A DNA stretch of 64,000 bases, from positions 930,001 through 994,000 of the forward strand of contig NZ_CP061800.1 in NCBI RefSeq assembly GCF_017377395.1. Reading direction: 5' to 3'. The notes beneath the pieces are model-generated. The model searched no databases, had not been told where the DNA came from, and saw only the letters and a program-made list of their open reading frames with translations. Source of the stretch: Desulfonema magnum (GTDB taxonomy: Bacteria; Desulfobacterota; Desulfobacteria; Desulfobacterales; 4be13). The stretch's first letter is position 1. Each line of letters opens with the position of its first letter. Below are positions 29,357 through 38,729 of the stretch, piece after piece. The translations under genes were made by a program, and so were the position numbers.

Positions 29357-29809
29357 TTAACTGGTGATAGCGACCTCGCCTGTTGAAAGATCAAAATGGA
29401 CTGTCCGGTTGGCTGTACCGCCGATATCCTCGGATTCCAGGAGGATGCTGTTCTTCCAAAGAATTTTTTTCAATACAGAGTAATTCCGCTCCCCTATTTT
29501 GAACATTTCATTTTCACCCAAAGGTCGGGAGCAGCCCGCGGCCCTGACCACCAGCCTTGATTTCTGTCCGCCCATATCACATATTTCTTTGAACAATTTC
29601 GGAACACCTGTGTCAACGAATATGCACGGATTCGTCTCAGCTTTCTGCGGATCAGATCTGGACAGAGGTAACATGGCATGCAGCAATCCGCCGACTTGCG
29701 ATACCGGATCATAGGCCATCAGTCCCAAGCTGGTGCCCAGAGCATAGGTCACAATGACATCTCCTTTTTTTCCAACTTTCATATTTCCAACTAAAACAAT
29801 ATGTCTCAT
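29357..29809 (-). CDS. cheD: CheD paralogue with catalytic Cys replaced by Ser (copy 2)
   Basis: 150 residues, very similar to the copy at 31.9 kb (both have GGLLHAMLPLS, DTGVPKLFKE, FKIGERNYSVLKK or FKIGERNYTVLKK, and LLESEDIGGTANRTVHF or its near match). The DNA encodes LGTSLGLMAYD where active CheD has LGSCLGLMIYD, so residue 27 is Ser instead of Cys. His44 and Thr21 are kept. By the known CheD mechanism this copy should not deamidate receptors, but could still bind them or CheX. It precedes cheY by about 61 bp. Confidence 0.92.
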   Translation of the reverse strand: MRHIVLVGNMKVGKKGDVIVTYALGTSLGLMAYDPVSQVGGLLHAMLPLSRSDPQKAETNPCIFVDTGVPKLFKEICDMGGQKSRLVVRAAGCSRPLGENEMFKIGERNYSVLKKILWKNSILLESEDIGGTANRTVHFDLSTGEVAITS

Positions 29810-30200
29810 TTATCTCTTTTGCTCCAACCAAAAAAATTTATGAACGGTCATTATCTTGCAACCCCTTATCCATACATACCTTAAAAGCTCCCTAAAAGTC
29901 AACTGACGATATTGATCAATGACCTCCCCATGATGCCCTTGTTTTTCACAGTCAGAGTGAGATTCAAATGAATTTTTCAGGTCCGGCCGTATAAACAAGA
30001 AACATTATCGGAAATAAGCAGCCGGACATTCGGAGGAACAGACGGTAAGTCCGGCACTCCGGATTCCCCGGCAGAGATACGCCTTGTCAAACTGTAAGTT
30101 GGCACTCCTTGTTTCCGAAGTATTTTTCAAGTCACTGATTTGATGGTTTGGAAATTTGCAGGAAATGCTCCGCTTTTTTCCGCAGATGCAGTTTCCTGTG

Positions 30201-30354
30201 TCATCAGATCAGAAAATTTCGGGCGGTGCGGGGTAAAAATCCGGCTTTTTTCCCCGGATGGGGGACCCTCTCCCCCGCGGGAAAACACCAGGTTTCTTCG
30301 CTGTCCGTCCTCTTTGCCCTGCGCATGGCCCGAAAACTTTTTGGTCTGATGATT
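30201..30354. repeat. MITE-like element (family D, copy 1) and degenerate family A hairpin
   Basis: The ends are CATCAGATCAGAAAATTTCG and its imperfect complement GAAAACTTTTTGGTCTGATG. The interior has ATCCGGCTTTTTTCCCCGGA. Copies at 54373-54523 and 61201-61349 share ends and interior. A degenerate family A hairpin lies at 30085-30108. The gap 29810-30358 between mcp and cheD copy 2 has no gene. Confidence 0.85.
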
Positions 30355-30358
30355 GTTG

Positions 30359-31852
30359 TCACTTCGAATTTATCTTATCGCTTTTTGAAAAATGCTTAAA
30401 AACAGATTTATTCCATAAAGCAGCTTTGATATTTTTTAAGAATCTGTCGTGGTCGGGTACGGATGATCTTCCGAAATCCGAACCTGATTTTATATCTTTC
30501 GGTTTGTCAGGGGTTTTCTGACTTTTTTTGCCGATTAACGCCACTAATTTCATAACAAAGTCTTTCAGGCGTTCCACCTGGATCCGTATTTCCCTAATGG
30601 CGGAAGCTGTCTCTTCCGTACTCAGCACATTCTCCTGTGTCACCTTTCCGATTGCTTCCATGGCCGTGCTGACCTGCTCAATTCCCTGGGCCTGTTCCTG
30701 CGAAGATGCCGTGACCTCCCCAAGGAGTTCCCCTATTTTTTGCGCACCTGATGCCACATTTGTAAATGCTTCGTTTGCCTGATATATGAGATCAATACCG
30801 TTTTTGGTCTCCTCAACAGACGCTTCTATCAGGGCGGCCGTATTTCTGACTGCCTGACTTGAACGCATGGCCAGATTTCTCACTTCGTCCGCGACCACTG
30901 CGAAACCTGCCCCGGCCTGACCCGCACGGGCCGCTTCAACTGCGGCATTCAGCGCCAGTAAGTTTGTCTGAAATGCTATTTCTTCAATGGTTCTGATTAC
31001 TTTTCGAGTTTCCTCACTGGTTTTTGAGATGGTATCTATTGAGGAGGTCAGCTGGGTCATGGAAGAAGCAGCCTCAGCCACCACCTTCGAGGTTTCAATC
31101 ATCAGATCATTTGCATGCGTGACGTTCTGGGTATTCTGACGGGTCATGGAGGTAATCTGTTCCAGAGAAGAAGAGGTTTCCTCAACAGCTGATGCCTGTT
31201 TTGACGCACCTTGTATCAGCTTGTGTCCGGTGGAAGCGACCCGGTCCGAGGCATAATCCACTTCCCCTCTCACCACATCCAGCCCTTTGACCACCTGGGC
31301 TATTGGTTTTACAAAGAAAAAATTTACGATGAATAAAAGCACCGCCACAAGACAGCCGCTCATAACAAGCACTTTGACCACCATGAAAATGATCAGATGT
31401 CTGAGCGCATCTTCTATGAACCGGGTGGTAAAATAAACCTCGACATGCCCGACCTGCTTATTTCCATAGAAAATTTTCTCGTTTTTAACGACAAAATTAC
31501 CGGAGATATTCTCCCGGGAAGTGACAAATTGCCAATTGCTGTCTCTTTGAATGGAAAGGAAAATTTTTTCCCCGTCGGATTCTCTGACAACAACACCATA
31601 GACTCTTTTATTCACCATTTCCAATTCAATAAGTTTTCGGGCAAGATTTTCATCCAGAAACCAGAGGGGCTTTTCCAAACTGTTTGCCAGACGCTTCGAA
31701 ATAGGAGCAATACTTTCATTAAAGGATTCTTCCAATTTTTTTCTTTCTGCGACATAGTCATAACTACTGAAACATGCAGCAATAAATATTGAAACAAAAA
31801 TCATAATCACAGAAATTGTACCCATTTTCCGCCTGATCGTCTCCTGCTCCAT
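30359..31852 (-). CDS. Methyl-accepting chemotaxis protein
   Basis: 497 residues. Two membrane helices (about residues 9-29 and 150-180) bracket a small extracytoplasmic sensor with NSLEKPLWFLDENLARKLIE. The signalling hairpin has the conserved tip AFQTNLLALNAAVEAARAG and GAGFAVVADEVRNLAMRSSQ. It would bind CheA through CheW and respond to an unknown ligand. It is inside the che cluster next to two cheD copies, so it is the likely partner. A GGGGG lies just before the ATG. The C-terminal tail (SKSDKINSK) is not a CheR-docking pentapeptide. Confidence 0.95.
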   Translation of the reverse strand: MEQETIRRKMGTISVIMIFVSIFIAACFSSYDYVAERKKLEESFNESIAPISKRLANSLEKPLWFLDENLARKLIELEMVNKRVYGVVVRESDGEKIFLSIQRDSNWQFVTSRENISGNFVVKNEKIFYGNKQVGHVEVYFTTRFIEDALRHLIIFMVVKVLVMSGCLVAVLLFIVNFFFVKPIAQVVKGLDVVRGEVDYASDRVASTGHKLIQGASKQASAVEETSSSLEQITSMTRQNTQNVTHANDLMIETSKVVAEAASSMTQLTSSIDTISKTSEETRKVIRTIEEIAFQTNLLALNAAVEAARAGQAGAGFAVVADEVRNLAMRSSQAVRNTAALIEASVEETKNGIDLIYQANEAFTNVASGAQKIGELLGEVTASSQEQAQGIEQVSTAMEAIGKVTQENVLSTEETASAIREIRIQVERLKDFVMKLVALIGKKSQKTPDKPKDIKSGSDFGRSSVPDHDRFLKNIKAALWNKSVFKHFSKSDKINSK

Positions 31853-31910
31853 TATTCCCCCTTTTGATCGGAACCATGCAAAGTCCTGAGCGTTTCAAAG
31901 GCTTTATCTG

Positions 31911-32384
31911 TCAGAGTTCTCTTTTTAATCCGGCACTGCTGATAATGACCTGACCAGTTGAAATATTGAAATGAACGGTGCGGCTGGCCGTACCACCGAC
32001 ATCTTCGGACTCCAGAAGAACACTGTTCTTCCAGAGAAGTTTTTTCAGTACAGTATAGTTTCTTTCTCCTATTTTAAACATTTCATTATTACCCAGAGGC
32101 TGGCCGCAGCCTGCTGCTTTGACTACCAACCGGGCTTTCTGGCCTCCCATGTCATATACTTCTTTGAACAATTTCGGAACCCCCGTATCCACAAACATAA
32201 AAGGATTTGCCTCGGCTTTTTGCGGATTAATCTTAGACAGCGGCAACATTGCATGGAGTAGTCCGCCCACCTGTACAGCCGGATCGTAGATCATCAGTCC
32301 CAGGCAACTCCCCAGCGCATGGGTAACGAGTAAGTCTCCTTTTTTTCCGACCTTCATATCTCCCACTACAGCAATATATTTCAT
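31911..32384 (-). CDS. cheD: Chemoreceptor glutamine deamidase CheD (copy 3)
   Basis: About 157 residues from the ATG at 32384, which has GGGAG upstream; a longer frame extends to 32423. The active-site residues are intact: Cys27 in HALGSCLGLMIYD, His44 in GGLLHAMLPLS and Thr21. It is a close paralogue of the Ser-variant at 29.4 kb, and the mcp gene lies between the two. This arrangement points to a local duplication followed by loss of the cysteine in one copy. Confidence 0.93.
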   Translation of the reverse strand: MKYIAVVGDMKVGKKGDLLVTHALGSCLGLMIYDPAVQVGGLLHAMLPLSKINPQKAEANPFMFVDTGVPKLFKEVYDMGGQKARLVVKAAGCGQPLGNNEMFKIGERNYTVLKKLLWKNSVLLESEDVGGTASRTVHFNISTGQVIISSAGLKREL

Positions 32385-32433
32385 TTGCTCCCTCATAGCT
32401 GTAAGCCTGTAGCCACAGACCACGGTCTTTCAG

Positions 32434-33248
32434 CTATTTTCTATAGACAGCCGGCCGTACATAATGAAATTTGTGAGAGATGGCCGACAGTCCCTCTGAA
32501 TGGCCGACAAAAAGGTGGCCTCCTGGTTCCAGAAAATCCCAAAAACGATTTATTAACTTTTGTTGGGTGGGTTTGTCAAAGTAAATCATTACATTGCGGC
32601 AAAAAATAACGTTAAAAGGCCCCTTCATGGGCCATGTGTCTATCAGATTCAGCCGGGCCACCCGAACCATGTCCCTGATATTTTTTTTACCTGGTAGGCC
32701 CGGGTCGGTTGTTCCTGAATTCTGATAAAATATTTTTGCAAAAGCAGGGGCGAAAGATCCCGGAGTTCTTCTTCTCCGTAAATGGCCTGACGTGCCTTTT
32801 CCAGCATTCTTTTTGATATATCTGTGGCCAGAATTTTCACGTCTCTGGAGATGATATCCGGCATCTTTTCCCTTAACATAATTCCCAGGGAAAAAGGCTC
32901 TTCTCCGGAAGAACATGCGGCAGTCCAAAATCTCAGTCTTCGGCTTGTCAGATTTGGTAATATGTCGTCACGTAAATAATTGAAATGCTCCGGCTCACGA
33001 AAAAAACTTGTCTTATTGGTGGTGATAACATCAATCAGAAACCCCAGTTCCTGAGGGTCCCGGTTGCTTTCAATATGGTTCAGATAAGCCTCAAAACTGC
33101 CTAGTTTCAGCGCCCGAAGCCGCTTCATCAGACGCGCTCTGACCAAAGCCTGTTTGCCGTCTTTCAGATTGATTCCGCATAGGTGATATACGAGCCGACT
33201 GATTTTTTTAAACTGTTTCTCAGTCAGTTCGGCTGACATTAAATTCAT
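32434..33248 (-). pseudogene. cheR: Chemotaxis methyltransferase CheR, frame broken at an A8 run
   Basis: The first frame (33248 to 32649) has the CheR N-terminal domain, TTNKTSFFREPEHFNYLRDD and the SAM site FWTAACSSGEEPFSLGIML, then ILATDISKRMLEKA. After RAYQVKK it leaves frame. The rest, NIRDMVRVARLNLID, GPFNVIFCRNVMIYFDK and FLEPGGHLFVGHSEGL, is in the next frame, ending at 32434. The switch falls at eight A's (complement of 32681-32688). This may be a true frameshift, a base-calling error or ribosomal slippage on an A-rich site. CheR methylates receptor glutamates. Confidence 0.88.
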
Positions 33249-33427
33249 TCGTTTACCTCAAAGGTGCTGACAAGCGTATAAACACACCTCAAATTTAATG
33301 AGGCAATATAGTTTTTAGGCAAATTTTTAACATGTTAAATAAATTCTGCTGAAATAAGTCTGAAAACCCCGCTGCTTCGGATAGGCCGTTAATCTTCCTT
33401 ATCCGCTTTCTGACCTGCCCCGATTTG

Positions 33428-33740
33428 CCCTTCGACAAGCTCAGGGCACTTGCGGACTCGGGTCACGGCACTCGGGTCACGGCGGCTCAGATTACGTCGG
33501 CTCAGATTACGTCGGCTCAGAACACGGCGGCTCAGATTACGTCGGCTCAGAACACGGCGGCTCAGATTACGTCGACTCAGATTACGTCGGCTCAGAACAC
33601 GGCGGCTCGGTTCACGGCGATCGGTTCACGGCGGCTCAGAATACGGCGGCTCAGAACACGGCGGCTCAGAACACGGTGGGTCGGACCACGGCGGCAGATC
33701 AGGACACGGCTGACATGCGTTCCCTGAGCCTGTCGAAGGG
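33428..33740. repeat. 15-bp minisatellite inside an inverted repeat
   Basis: About 15 tandem copies of a 15-bp unit (CGGCTCAGATTACGT or CGGCTCAGAACACGG) occupy about 33463-33712. They are bounded by CCCTTCGACAAGCTCAGGG (33428) and CCCTGAGCCTGTCGAAGGG (ending 33740), an 18/19-base inverted repeat. It separates cheA from cheR. Open frames across it give Arg/Leu-rich repeats and are not considered genes. Nothing else is seen in 33249-33849. Confidence 0.93.
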
Positions 33741-33849
33741 AACAGATACGAACAAAAAATAATGGCAAAAGTCTGCTGATATTTTGGCCATCATCAGACA
33801 GCGTTCTGATAAATACGATCATCGCCGGATACGGACAGATATCCGAAGC

Positions 33850-36084
33850 TTAATTCACTGAATTTGCAAGTTTTACCAGCCCGCCAATATCCAAAATCAG
33901 CCCCACTCTGCCATTGGGCATAATCGCACTTCCGGAAATACCGGGTATGTTTCGCATGGTTTCCCCCAGGGTTTTGATAACGATCTGCTGGCTGCCGATC
34001 AGTTCGTCAACAAGCAGGCCGGTCTGTTTTCCGCTGTCTTCGACCACCATCACAATGGCCCGTGTGGGATCATCTTCTGCCCCTTCCACACCGAAAAGCC
34101 GGGCCAGTCGGAACAATGGAATGAGTTTTCCCTGAAGCGTCAGGGTCTCCCCTTTGCTGAGAACGGTGGAAAGGTCTTTGGGATCAGGCCGCACGGACCT
34201 GACAATGGAAACAGTCGGCACAACATATTTTTCAGAGCCTACACGGACAACCATTCCGTCAATGATCGCCAGGGTCAGAGGGAGACTCATTTTAAAAAGG
34301 CTTCCTTCTCCCGGAGCAGACTGGATTTCGATCTGTCCCCGAAGAGCTTCGATATTTTTTTTCACCACATCCATTCCCACCCCGCGGCCCGATATCTCGG
34401 AAACGAATTTGGCCGTTGAAAAGCCTGGCTCAAAAATCAGACTGAACACGTCCTGATCCCCGAGGGTGCTGTCTCTGACAACAGCTTCGCTAATCAGCTC
34501 ATTTTCCAGGGCTTTGGCAAGAATCGCCTCCCGGTTAAGGCCCCTTCCGTCATCTTTTATCTCCACCACGACATTTCCTGCTGAATGACGGGCTGATAAT
34601 TTTAGAACGCCTGATGGATGTTTGCCGATTTTTTCTCTGACTTCAGGTGGTTCAATCCCATGATCCACGGCATTCCGAACCATATGCACCAGCGGATCAT
34701 TGATGATGTCAACCATGTTCCGGTCTATCTCAGTGTCTTCGCCTTCGGTAATCAGGGTGACATTCTTACCGGCCTTGCGGGCAAGATCTCTGACCAGCCG
34801 GGTGATCTTCCGGAATGTTCCTCTGAGCGGAATCATTCGCATGGACATGCTCATGTTTTGAAGTTCACGGACAATCTTTGTGGTGTGGGCCACCTTTTTG
34901 AAAAGCTCATGATGTTCGCCCTGACCCACAACTTCATCCTGGGCCACCATGGAATGTGCCACAACCAGTTCTCCCACGGTGTCAATAAAACGGTCTAACC
35001 GTTCGATAGGCACTCGGACAGATGATTCTATAACCTGTTGTCCCATGCGTTGCTGCGTGCGAAGCCCCTTGGCCACGTCTATCAGAGAGGCGGTTTTGGA
35101 ACTCACTATTTTTTCACCTATCGGCTTTTTAGCTTCACTGGCAGCAGCTTCTTCCACCTTTTGCCTTTCAGCTTTTCCCTGGGCCACCAGAATATCCCCG
35201 ATTCGGGGAATCACGGCAGGAGGTTCGGCAGTTTCAGCAGATATACCGGCTTGTTCCGGGTCAGCTAAAAAGCGCATTAACTCATCATAGCCCCGGGGTC
35301 TGAAAAAAGGTTTCCCTTTCATAGCCTCCGTGAGAGACTGAATCAGTTCTTTAAGCATGTCAATGGAACGGAGTGCCAGATCGGTATATCCCCCGGCATA
35401 ATGTATTTCCCGGTCTCGGATACGGCTTAAAAACGACTCCGAACGATGTGCCATTTCTGATATAAGCGAAAGCTCAAGAAAGGCGGATGTTCCTTTGACA
35501 GTGTGAAACGCGCGAAAAACAGTGCTGACAGCTTCCATATCGTCAGGATCTGTTTCAAGCGACAGCAATGCTTCTTCGGCGTTGGTTATTAACTCAGCGC
35601 TTTCAGTAATAAATGCGCTTAACAGGTCAGGATCCGCATCCGTGGGAATAAGGGCGATTTCAGATTGCTCGGAAGATTCATTAGCTGATTCAGGTTCCGT
35701 TTCAGGCAAAGGCTGATCATTCTGTTTTTGAACAGCAGCTACAGAGGCGTGATCTGTCTTTCCATCTTCTTCTACCGAATTCATCGTGTCTTCTATTAAA
35801 TGACCAATATCTGCCATCATGTCTGATTCCATAGGGATAAAATCGGAAACACTTGCCTCAATTTTTTGTGCAACCCGGATAATTTTTTCCCTGGAAGATT
35901 CAGGGCAGGAGCGATCACCAGCTATTGTGTTTAGTATTTCTTGCAAGCGGGCGAGTTCAGAAAAGTCATTGGGTTCGAGTTGAATCAAAAGCGCGGCCGC
36001 ATCATTAAGCGATACGTTCAAATCAACGCGCTTGTTCCCGGAGCTGCTTTGCCTGGAAATATTGTTTTTGTGTTTATCGGACAT
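33850..36084 (-). CDS. cheA: Chemotaxis histidine kinase CheA
   Basis: 744 residues. An N-terminal stretch of about 150 residues has no clear domain and ends in an acidic linker. The HPt domain has the phospho-accepting His194 in FRAFHTVKGTSAF. The P3 dimerisation helices follow, then the kinase core with HMVRNAVDHGIEP (N box), IKDDGRGLN (G1), SEISGRGVGMDVVKK (G2) and GEGSLFKMSLPL. The CheW-like P5 domain runs to the end. No P2 CheY-binding domain is evident. It heads the minus-strand che cluster. No cheW gene is present in the window. Confidence 0.96.
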   Translation of the reverse strand: MSDKHKNNISRQSSSGNKRVDLNVSLNDAAALLIQLEPNDFSELARLQEILNTIAGDRSCPESSREKIIRVAQKIEASVSDFIPMESDMMADIGHLIEDTMNSVEEDGKTDHASVAAVQKQNDQPLPETEPESANESSEQSEIALIPTDADPDLLSAFITESAELITNAEEALLSLETDPDDMEAVSTVFRAFHTVKGTSAFLELSLISEMAHRSESFLSRIRDREIHYAGGYTDLALRSIDMLKELIQSLTEAMKGKPFFRPRGYDELMRFLADPEQAGISAETAEPPAVIPRIGDILVAQGKAERQKVEEAAASEAKKPIGEKIVSSKTASLIDVAKGLRTQQRMGQQVIESSVRVPIERLDRFIDTVGELVVAHSMVAQDEVVGQGEHHELFKKVAHTTKIVRELQNMSMSMRMIPLRGTFRKITRLVRDLARKAGKNVTLITEGEDTEIDRNMVDIINDPLVHMVRNAVDHGIEPPEVREKIGKHPSGVLKLSARHSAGNVVVEIKDDGRGLNREAILAKALENELISEAVVRDSTLGDQDVFSLIFEPGFSTAKFVSEISGRGVGMDVVKKNIEALRGQIEIQSAPGEGSLFKMSLPLTLAIIDGMVVRVGSEKYVVPTVSIVRSVRPDPKDLSTVLSKGETLTLQGKLIPLFRLARLFGVEGAEDDPTRAIVMVVEDSGKQTGLLVDELIGSQQIVIKTLGETMRNIPGISGSAIMPNGRVGLILDIGGLVKLANSVN

Positions 36085-36532
36085 ACCTGATTCCTTGTTT
36101 TGCTTCGGCTGCCAACCTAAGCCCGGATGCTGATGCTTTTTATTAAAAAATTATGAAATCATCAATAGTTCGGACAATTTTTGGAAATAAAGAATATTTA
36201 AAATTTTAACCTATTGAAATTATAAGGTTTAAATTTTTTAGGAACAAAATATTCGAACATAAATAGAAACAATGGATTATAAAAAGCTGTCTGAAGCATT
36301 GATCATAAAATCGAAAATTAAAGTTACGAATTGAAAATTATAAATTTTTCCACTCATCATTTCTTATCCTTGTTCTTTTATCAGAGCAGATACTGACTGC
36401 CCACGCGCTCCGTTATTAAAAATCCCTGTCTTTGGGGCGCTGTCGTAACATCTGCAAACACGGTCACGGTCAGATTATCCGATTTTACGAATGAGTTTCA
36501 ATGTTTTTTTATGTCTGATCCGATCTGTTTTC
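36085..36532. other. Gap upstream of cheA: no gene seen
   Basis: AT-rich sequence between cheA and the NlpC/P60 gene. It should hold the promoter of the che cluster, but no convincing promoter boxes or regulator site can be named. Confidence 0.5.
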
Positions 36533-37051
36533 TCATTTATATGGGAGAATACGGCGTGAGGTTTCATAAGTATTTCGCCAATAACAATCATCCATATGAG
36601 AAATCATCACGCTTTTGCTGCCGGAGGTGTGAGCAAACTCGCCTTTGCCCAGATATATGCCGACATGTCGCATATTTTCAGGCAACAGAAAGAAAACCAG
36701 ATCTCCGGCCTGAAGCTGACTTTTTGGTATCTGAACGCCAGTTCGTATCTGATGTTTTGTACTGCGAGGCAGTCGGATGTTGAAAAGTGTTTTATAAATT
36801 ATCATCACAAAACCGGAGCAATCTGTCCCCTTTCGGCTCGTACCGCCCCATTGGTGCGGAGTTCCTTCCCATTCTCGGACCTCGGACCGAATGTATTCCT
36901 CAATATTTTTCGGGAGATGAGGATGATCAATGGTTTTCAGCGTGTACGGAGAGGGGGCGCAGCCTGCTGTGATAAACAAAAAAAACACCGCTGCTCCCCC
37001 TGACAAAGCCAGAAACAGGAGCCGTTTTCGGACATCAGAAGAGCAAAACAT
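36533..37051 (-). CDS. NlpC/P60 family lipoprotein (murein endopeptidase)
   Basis: 172 residues with a lipoprotein signal: basic start RKRLL, hydrophobic run and lipobox ITAGC with Cys31. The NlpC/P60 domain has the catalytic Cys78 in GTDCSGFVMII, His129 in MRHVGIYLG and His141 in FAHTSGSK. HQWGGTSRKG precedes the cysteine. Enzymes of this family (Spr-like) cut peptide cross-links in peptidoglycan. It stands alone after cheA. Confidence 0.93.
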   Translation of the reverse strand: MFCSSDVRKRLLFLALSGGAAVFFLFITAGCAPSPYTLKTIDHPHLPKNIEEYIRSEVREWEGTPHQWGGTSRKGTDCSGFVMIIYKTLFNIRLPRSTKHQIRTGVQIPKSQLQAGDLVFFLLPENMRHVGIYLGKGEFAHTSGSKSVMISHMDDCYWRNTYETSRRILPYK

Positions 37052-37864
37052 AGTTCAGCATCGTACTTACGCTTTAATTTAAAGATGAACCCCGGCCTGT
37101 ATTAAAATTTTGCATATTTTTTGAAAAATGATGAATACGCAGACTCAGCACACGCTTTGAACACCCCTCTCATCAAAAACGTTTTTAGCAAACTTAACCC
37201 CAATCCCGCAGATTTTTTTGTATCGGAACGATAAAATTCATCATTATTTCCCACGATAAATCTTTCCGGGTTTATCCTTTAACAGTCTGAAATTTAATTT
37301 AAAAGAGGGCAATCACAGAAAGATTGCCCCCGCAAATGTTTTGCTATCAGCAAATCAAAAACATTTGAAAAATTCAGTTAGTTCAGGCAGTTCCTGTGAA
37401 ATCAGAGGATACGAACAAAGGGACAGCCCGCCTGAATGTGAAACTATAAATGCTTTCCCAGCTATGGCTTAATATAATTCCGGAAATCCGATAACTCTTT
37501 TCTGAATTTCTTATCATCAGCAGATCGAAAAATCTCTTCCTGAGAAGGACATGGGGGATATCCAGTGATATTCCGAATTGATAAGACACTCTCTTTCCCG
37601 CCTTCCGGAGAAGAGTTGGACTCAGACTTCTTAAACTTTCCGAGCAGATGATAATTACAGACCCTTATGCTGCATTGTCGTGAAAATGCATCACTTGGGA
37701 AACTAAATTTTTCATCCTCGGGCAGTGAAACTTTTTCATAGCTGTTTATTTATAATTTTGTACAATTTTTATAAAGCATTGTCAACCTCATTGCCAGTCT
37801 TCGTCATGGCAATTATATCAAAATTTCTCATATTATTTTAACTATTCGGATTTTATGTCAAAAA
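37052..37864. other. Long gap: no supported gene
   Basis: AT-rich intergenic sequence. A hairpin GGGCAATC/GATTGCCC at 37306-37327 is followed on the minus strand by TCTTTT and could end a minus-strand transcript. A 68-codon minus frame at 37383-37589 has no recognisable features and is not called as a gene. Confidence 0.5.
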
Positions 37865-38235
37865 GTGTTGGATGTCGGGTGCCGGGTGTCAGGTGTTAAG
37901 AAAAACTGTAAAATTTTCATTGCTTGTTGTGAGCGGCAGGTCGTGGCTGTTTATATGAAAAAGGTGTTAGGTGTTAAGTGTTAAGTGTTAGGAAAAAATA
38001 TAAAACTTTCATGGTTCGTTGTGACCGGCAGTTCATGCCCGTTTATATGAAAGTGTCAGGTGTTAAGTGTTAGGTGTTAGGAAAAAACAGCAAAATTTTC
38101 ATCATTCGTTGTGACCGGCAGATCATGGGAGTTTATATGAAAAAGGTGTTAGGTGTTAAGTGCCAGGTGTTAGGAAAATTACAAATTTTTCATGCTTCAT
38201 TTTGAGCGGCAGGTCATGCCTGTTTTATATGAAAG
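37865..38235. repeat. Four tandem composite repeats (family G array)
   Basis: Each unit, about 90 bp, has heptads of GTGTTAAGTGTTAGG, then AAAATTTTCAT, TTCGTTGTGACCGGCAG and TCATGCCCGTTTATATGAAA. Four units follow one another with base changes. Single copies or parts occur at 12090-12190 and 16050-16235, and heptads alone at 55801-55835. Confidence 0.9.
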
Positions 38236-38266
38236 TAGTTTGTGATTTGTCGTTTGCCCCAATTTT

Positions 38267-38404
38267 TAAGTACCTGACCATAAGTTTTTAATATCTGCCC
38301 GGGGAAGAAACCCGGGTTTTTTCCGGAATGATGCCTCAAAACCCCGGGTTTCTCCGCCGCTCGCAGAAAAAAAGCTGTATAAAAAACTTTTGCTCAGGTG
38401 CTTA
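38267..38404. repeat. MITE-like element (family E, copy 2)
   Basis: It is bounded by TAAGTACCTGACCATAAG and CTTTTGCTCAGGTGCTTA. The interior holds an inner hairpin with AGAAACCCGGGTTTTTT. The ends match copy 1 at 6194-6298; the interior differs. Confidence 0.82.
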
Positions 38405-38489
38405 GTTTACACTTTTTTCGGGCTGTAAACTGTCAAATAAAAGATGCTCACGGAGCTTCCTGTATTTTAGACAAAATAAGCTTTGTATC

Positions 38490-38627
38490 ACTCGATGATC
38501 AGGTTTTCTGACCCGGTAAAAAGATTGTCATTCCGTTTGACGACTCTGTTGGGCTTGCCGGAGACTGAGCTTGTCGAAGTCTGAGCCCGGTCGGACTGAA
38601 TGACAGAAAAAAATTTGATTATCGAGT
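38490..38627. repeat. Inverted-repeat element (family F, copy 1)
   Basis: Ends ACTCGATGATCAGGTTTTCT and AAAAATTTGATTATCGAGT. The interior has TTGTCATTCCG, GAATGACAG and the dispersed GACTGAGCTTGTCGAAGTC motif. Copies with the same ends are at about 49240-49325 and 59625-59718. No gene lies in 38628-38729. Confidence 0.85.
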
Positions 38628-38729
38628 ATCAGTGACTCCGGAAAATTGTTTCAGGGACAGCGGATAAGAGTGAAAAATGAGCCATTTGCTTTTTTATCCG
38701 GTTTCCTTGTACTTTTGTATCTGAAGCTG

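Noticed and set aside
33425..33727. Arg/Leu-rich open frames on the plus strand
   Set aside because: They are translations of the 15-bp minisatellite in several frames, with no start signal and no family match.
37383..37589. 68-codon minus-strand frame
   Set aside because: No recognisable motif, poor start and AT-rich surroundings; not enough support.
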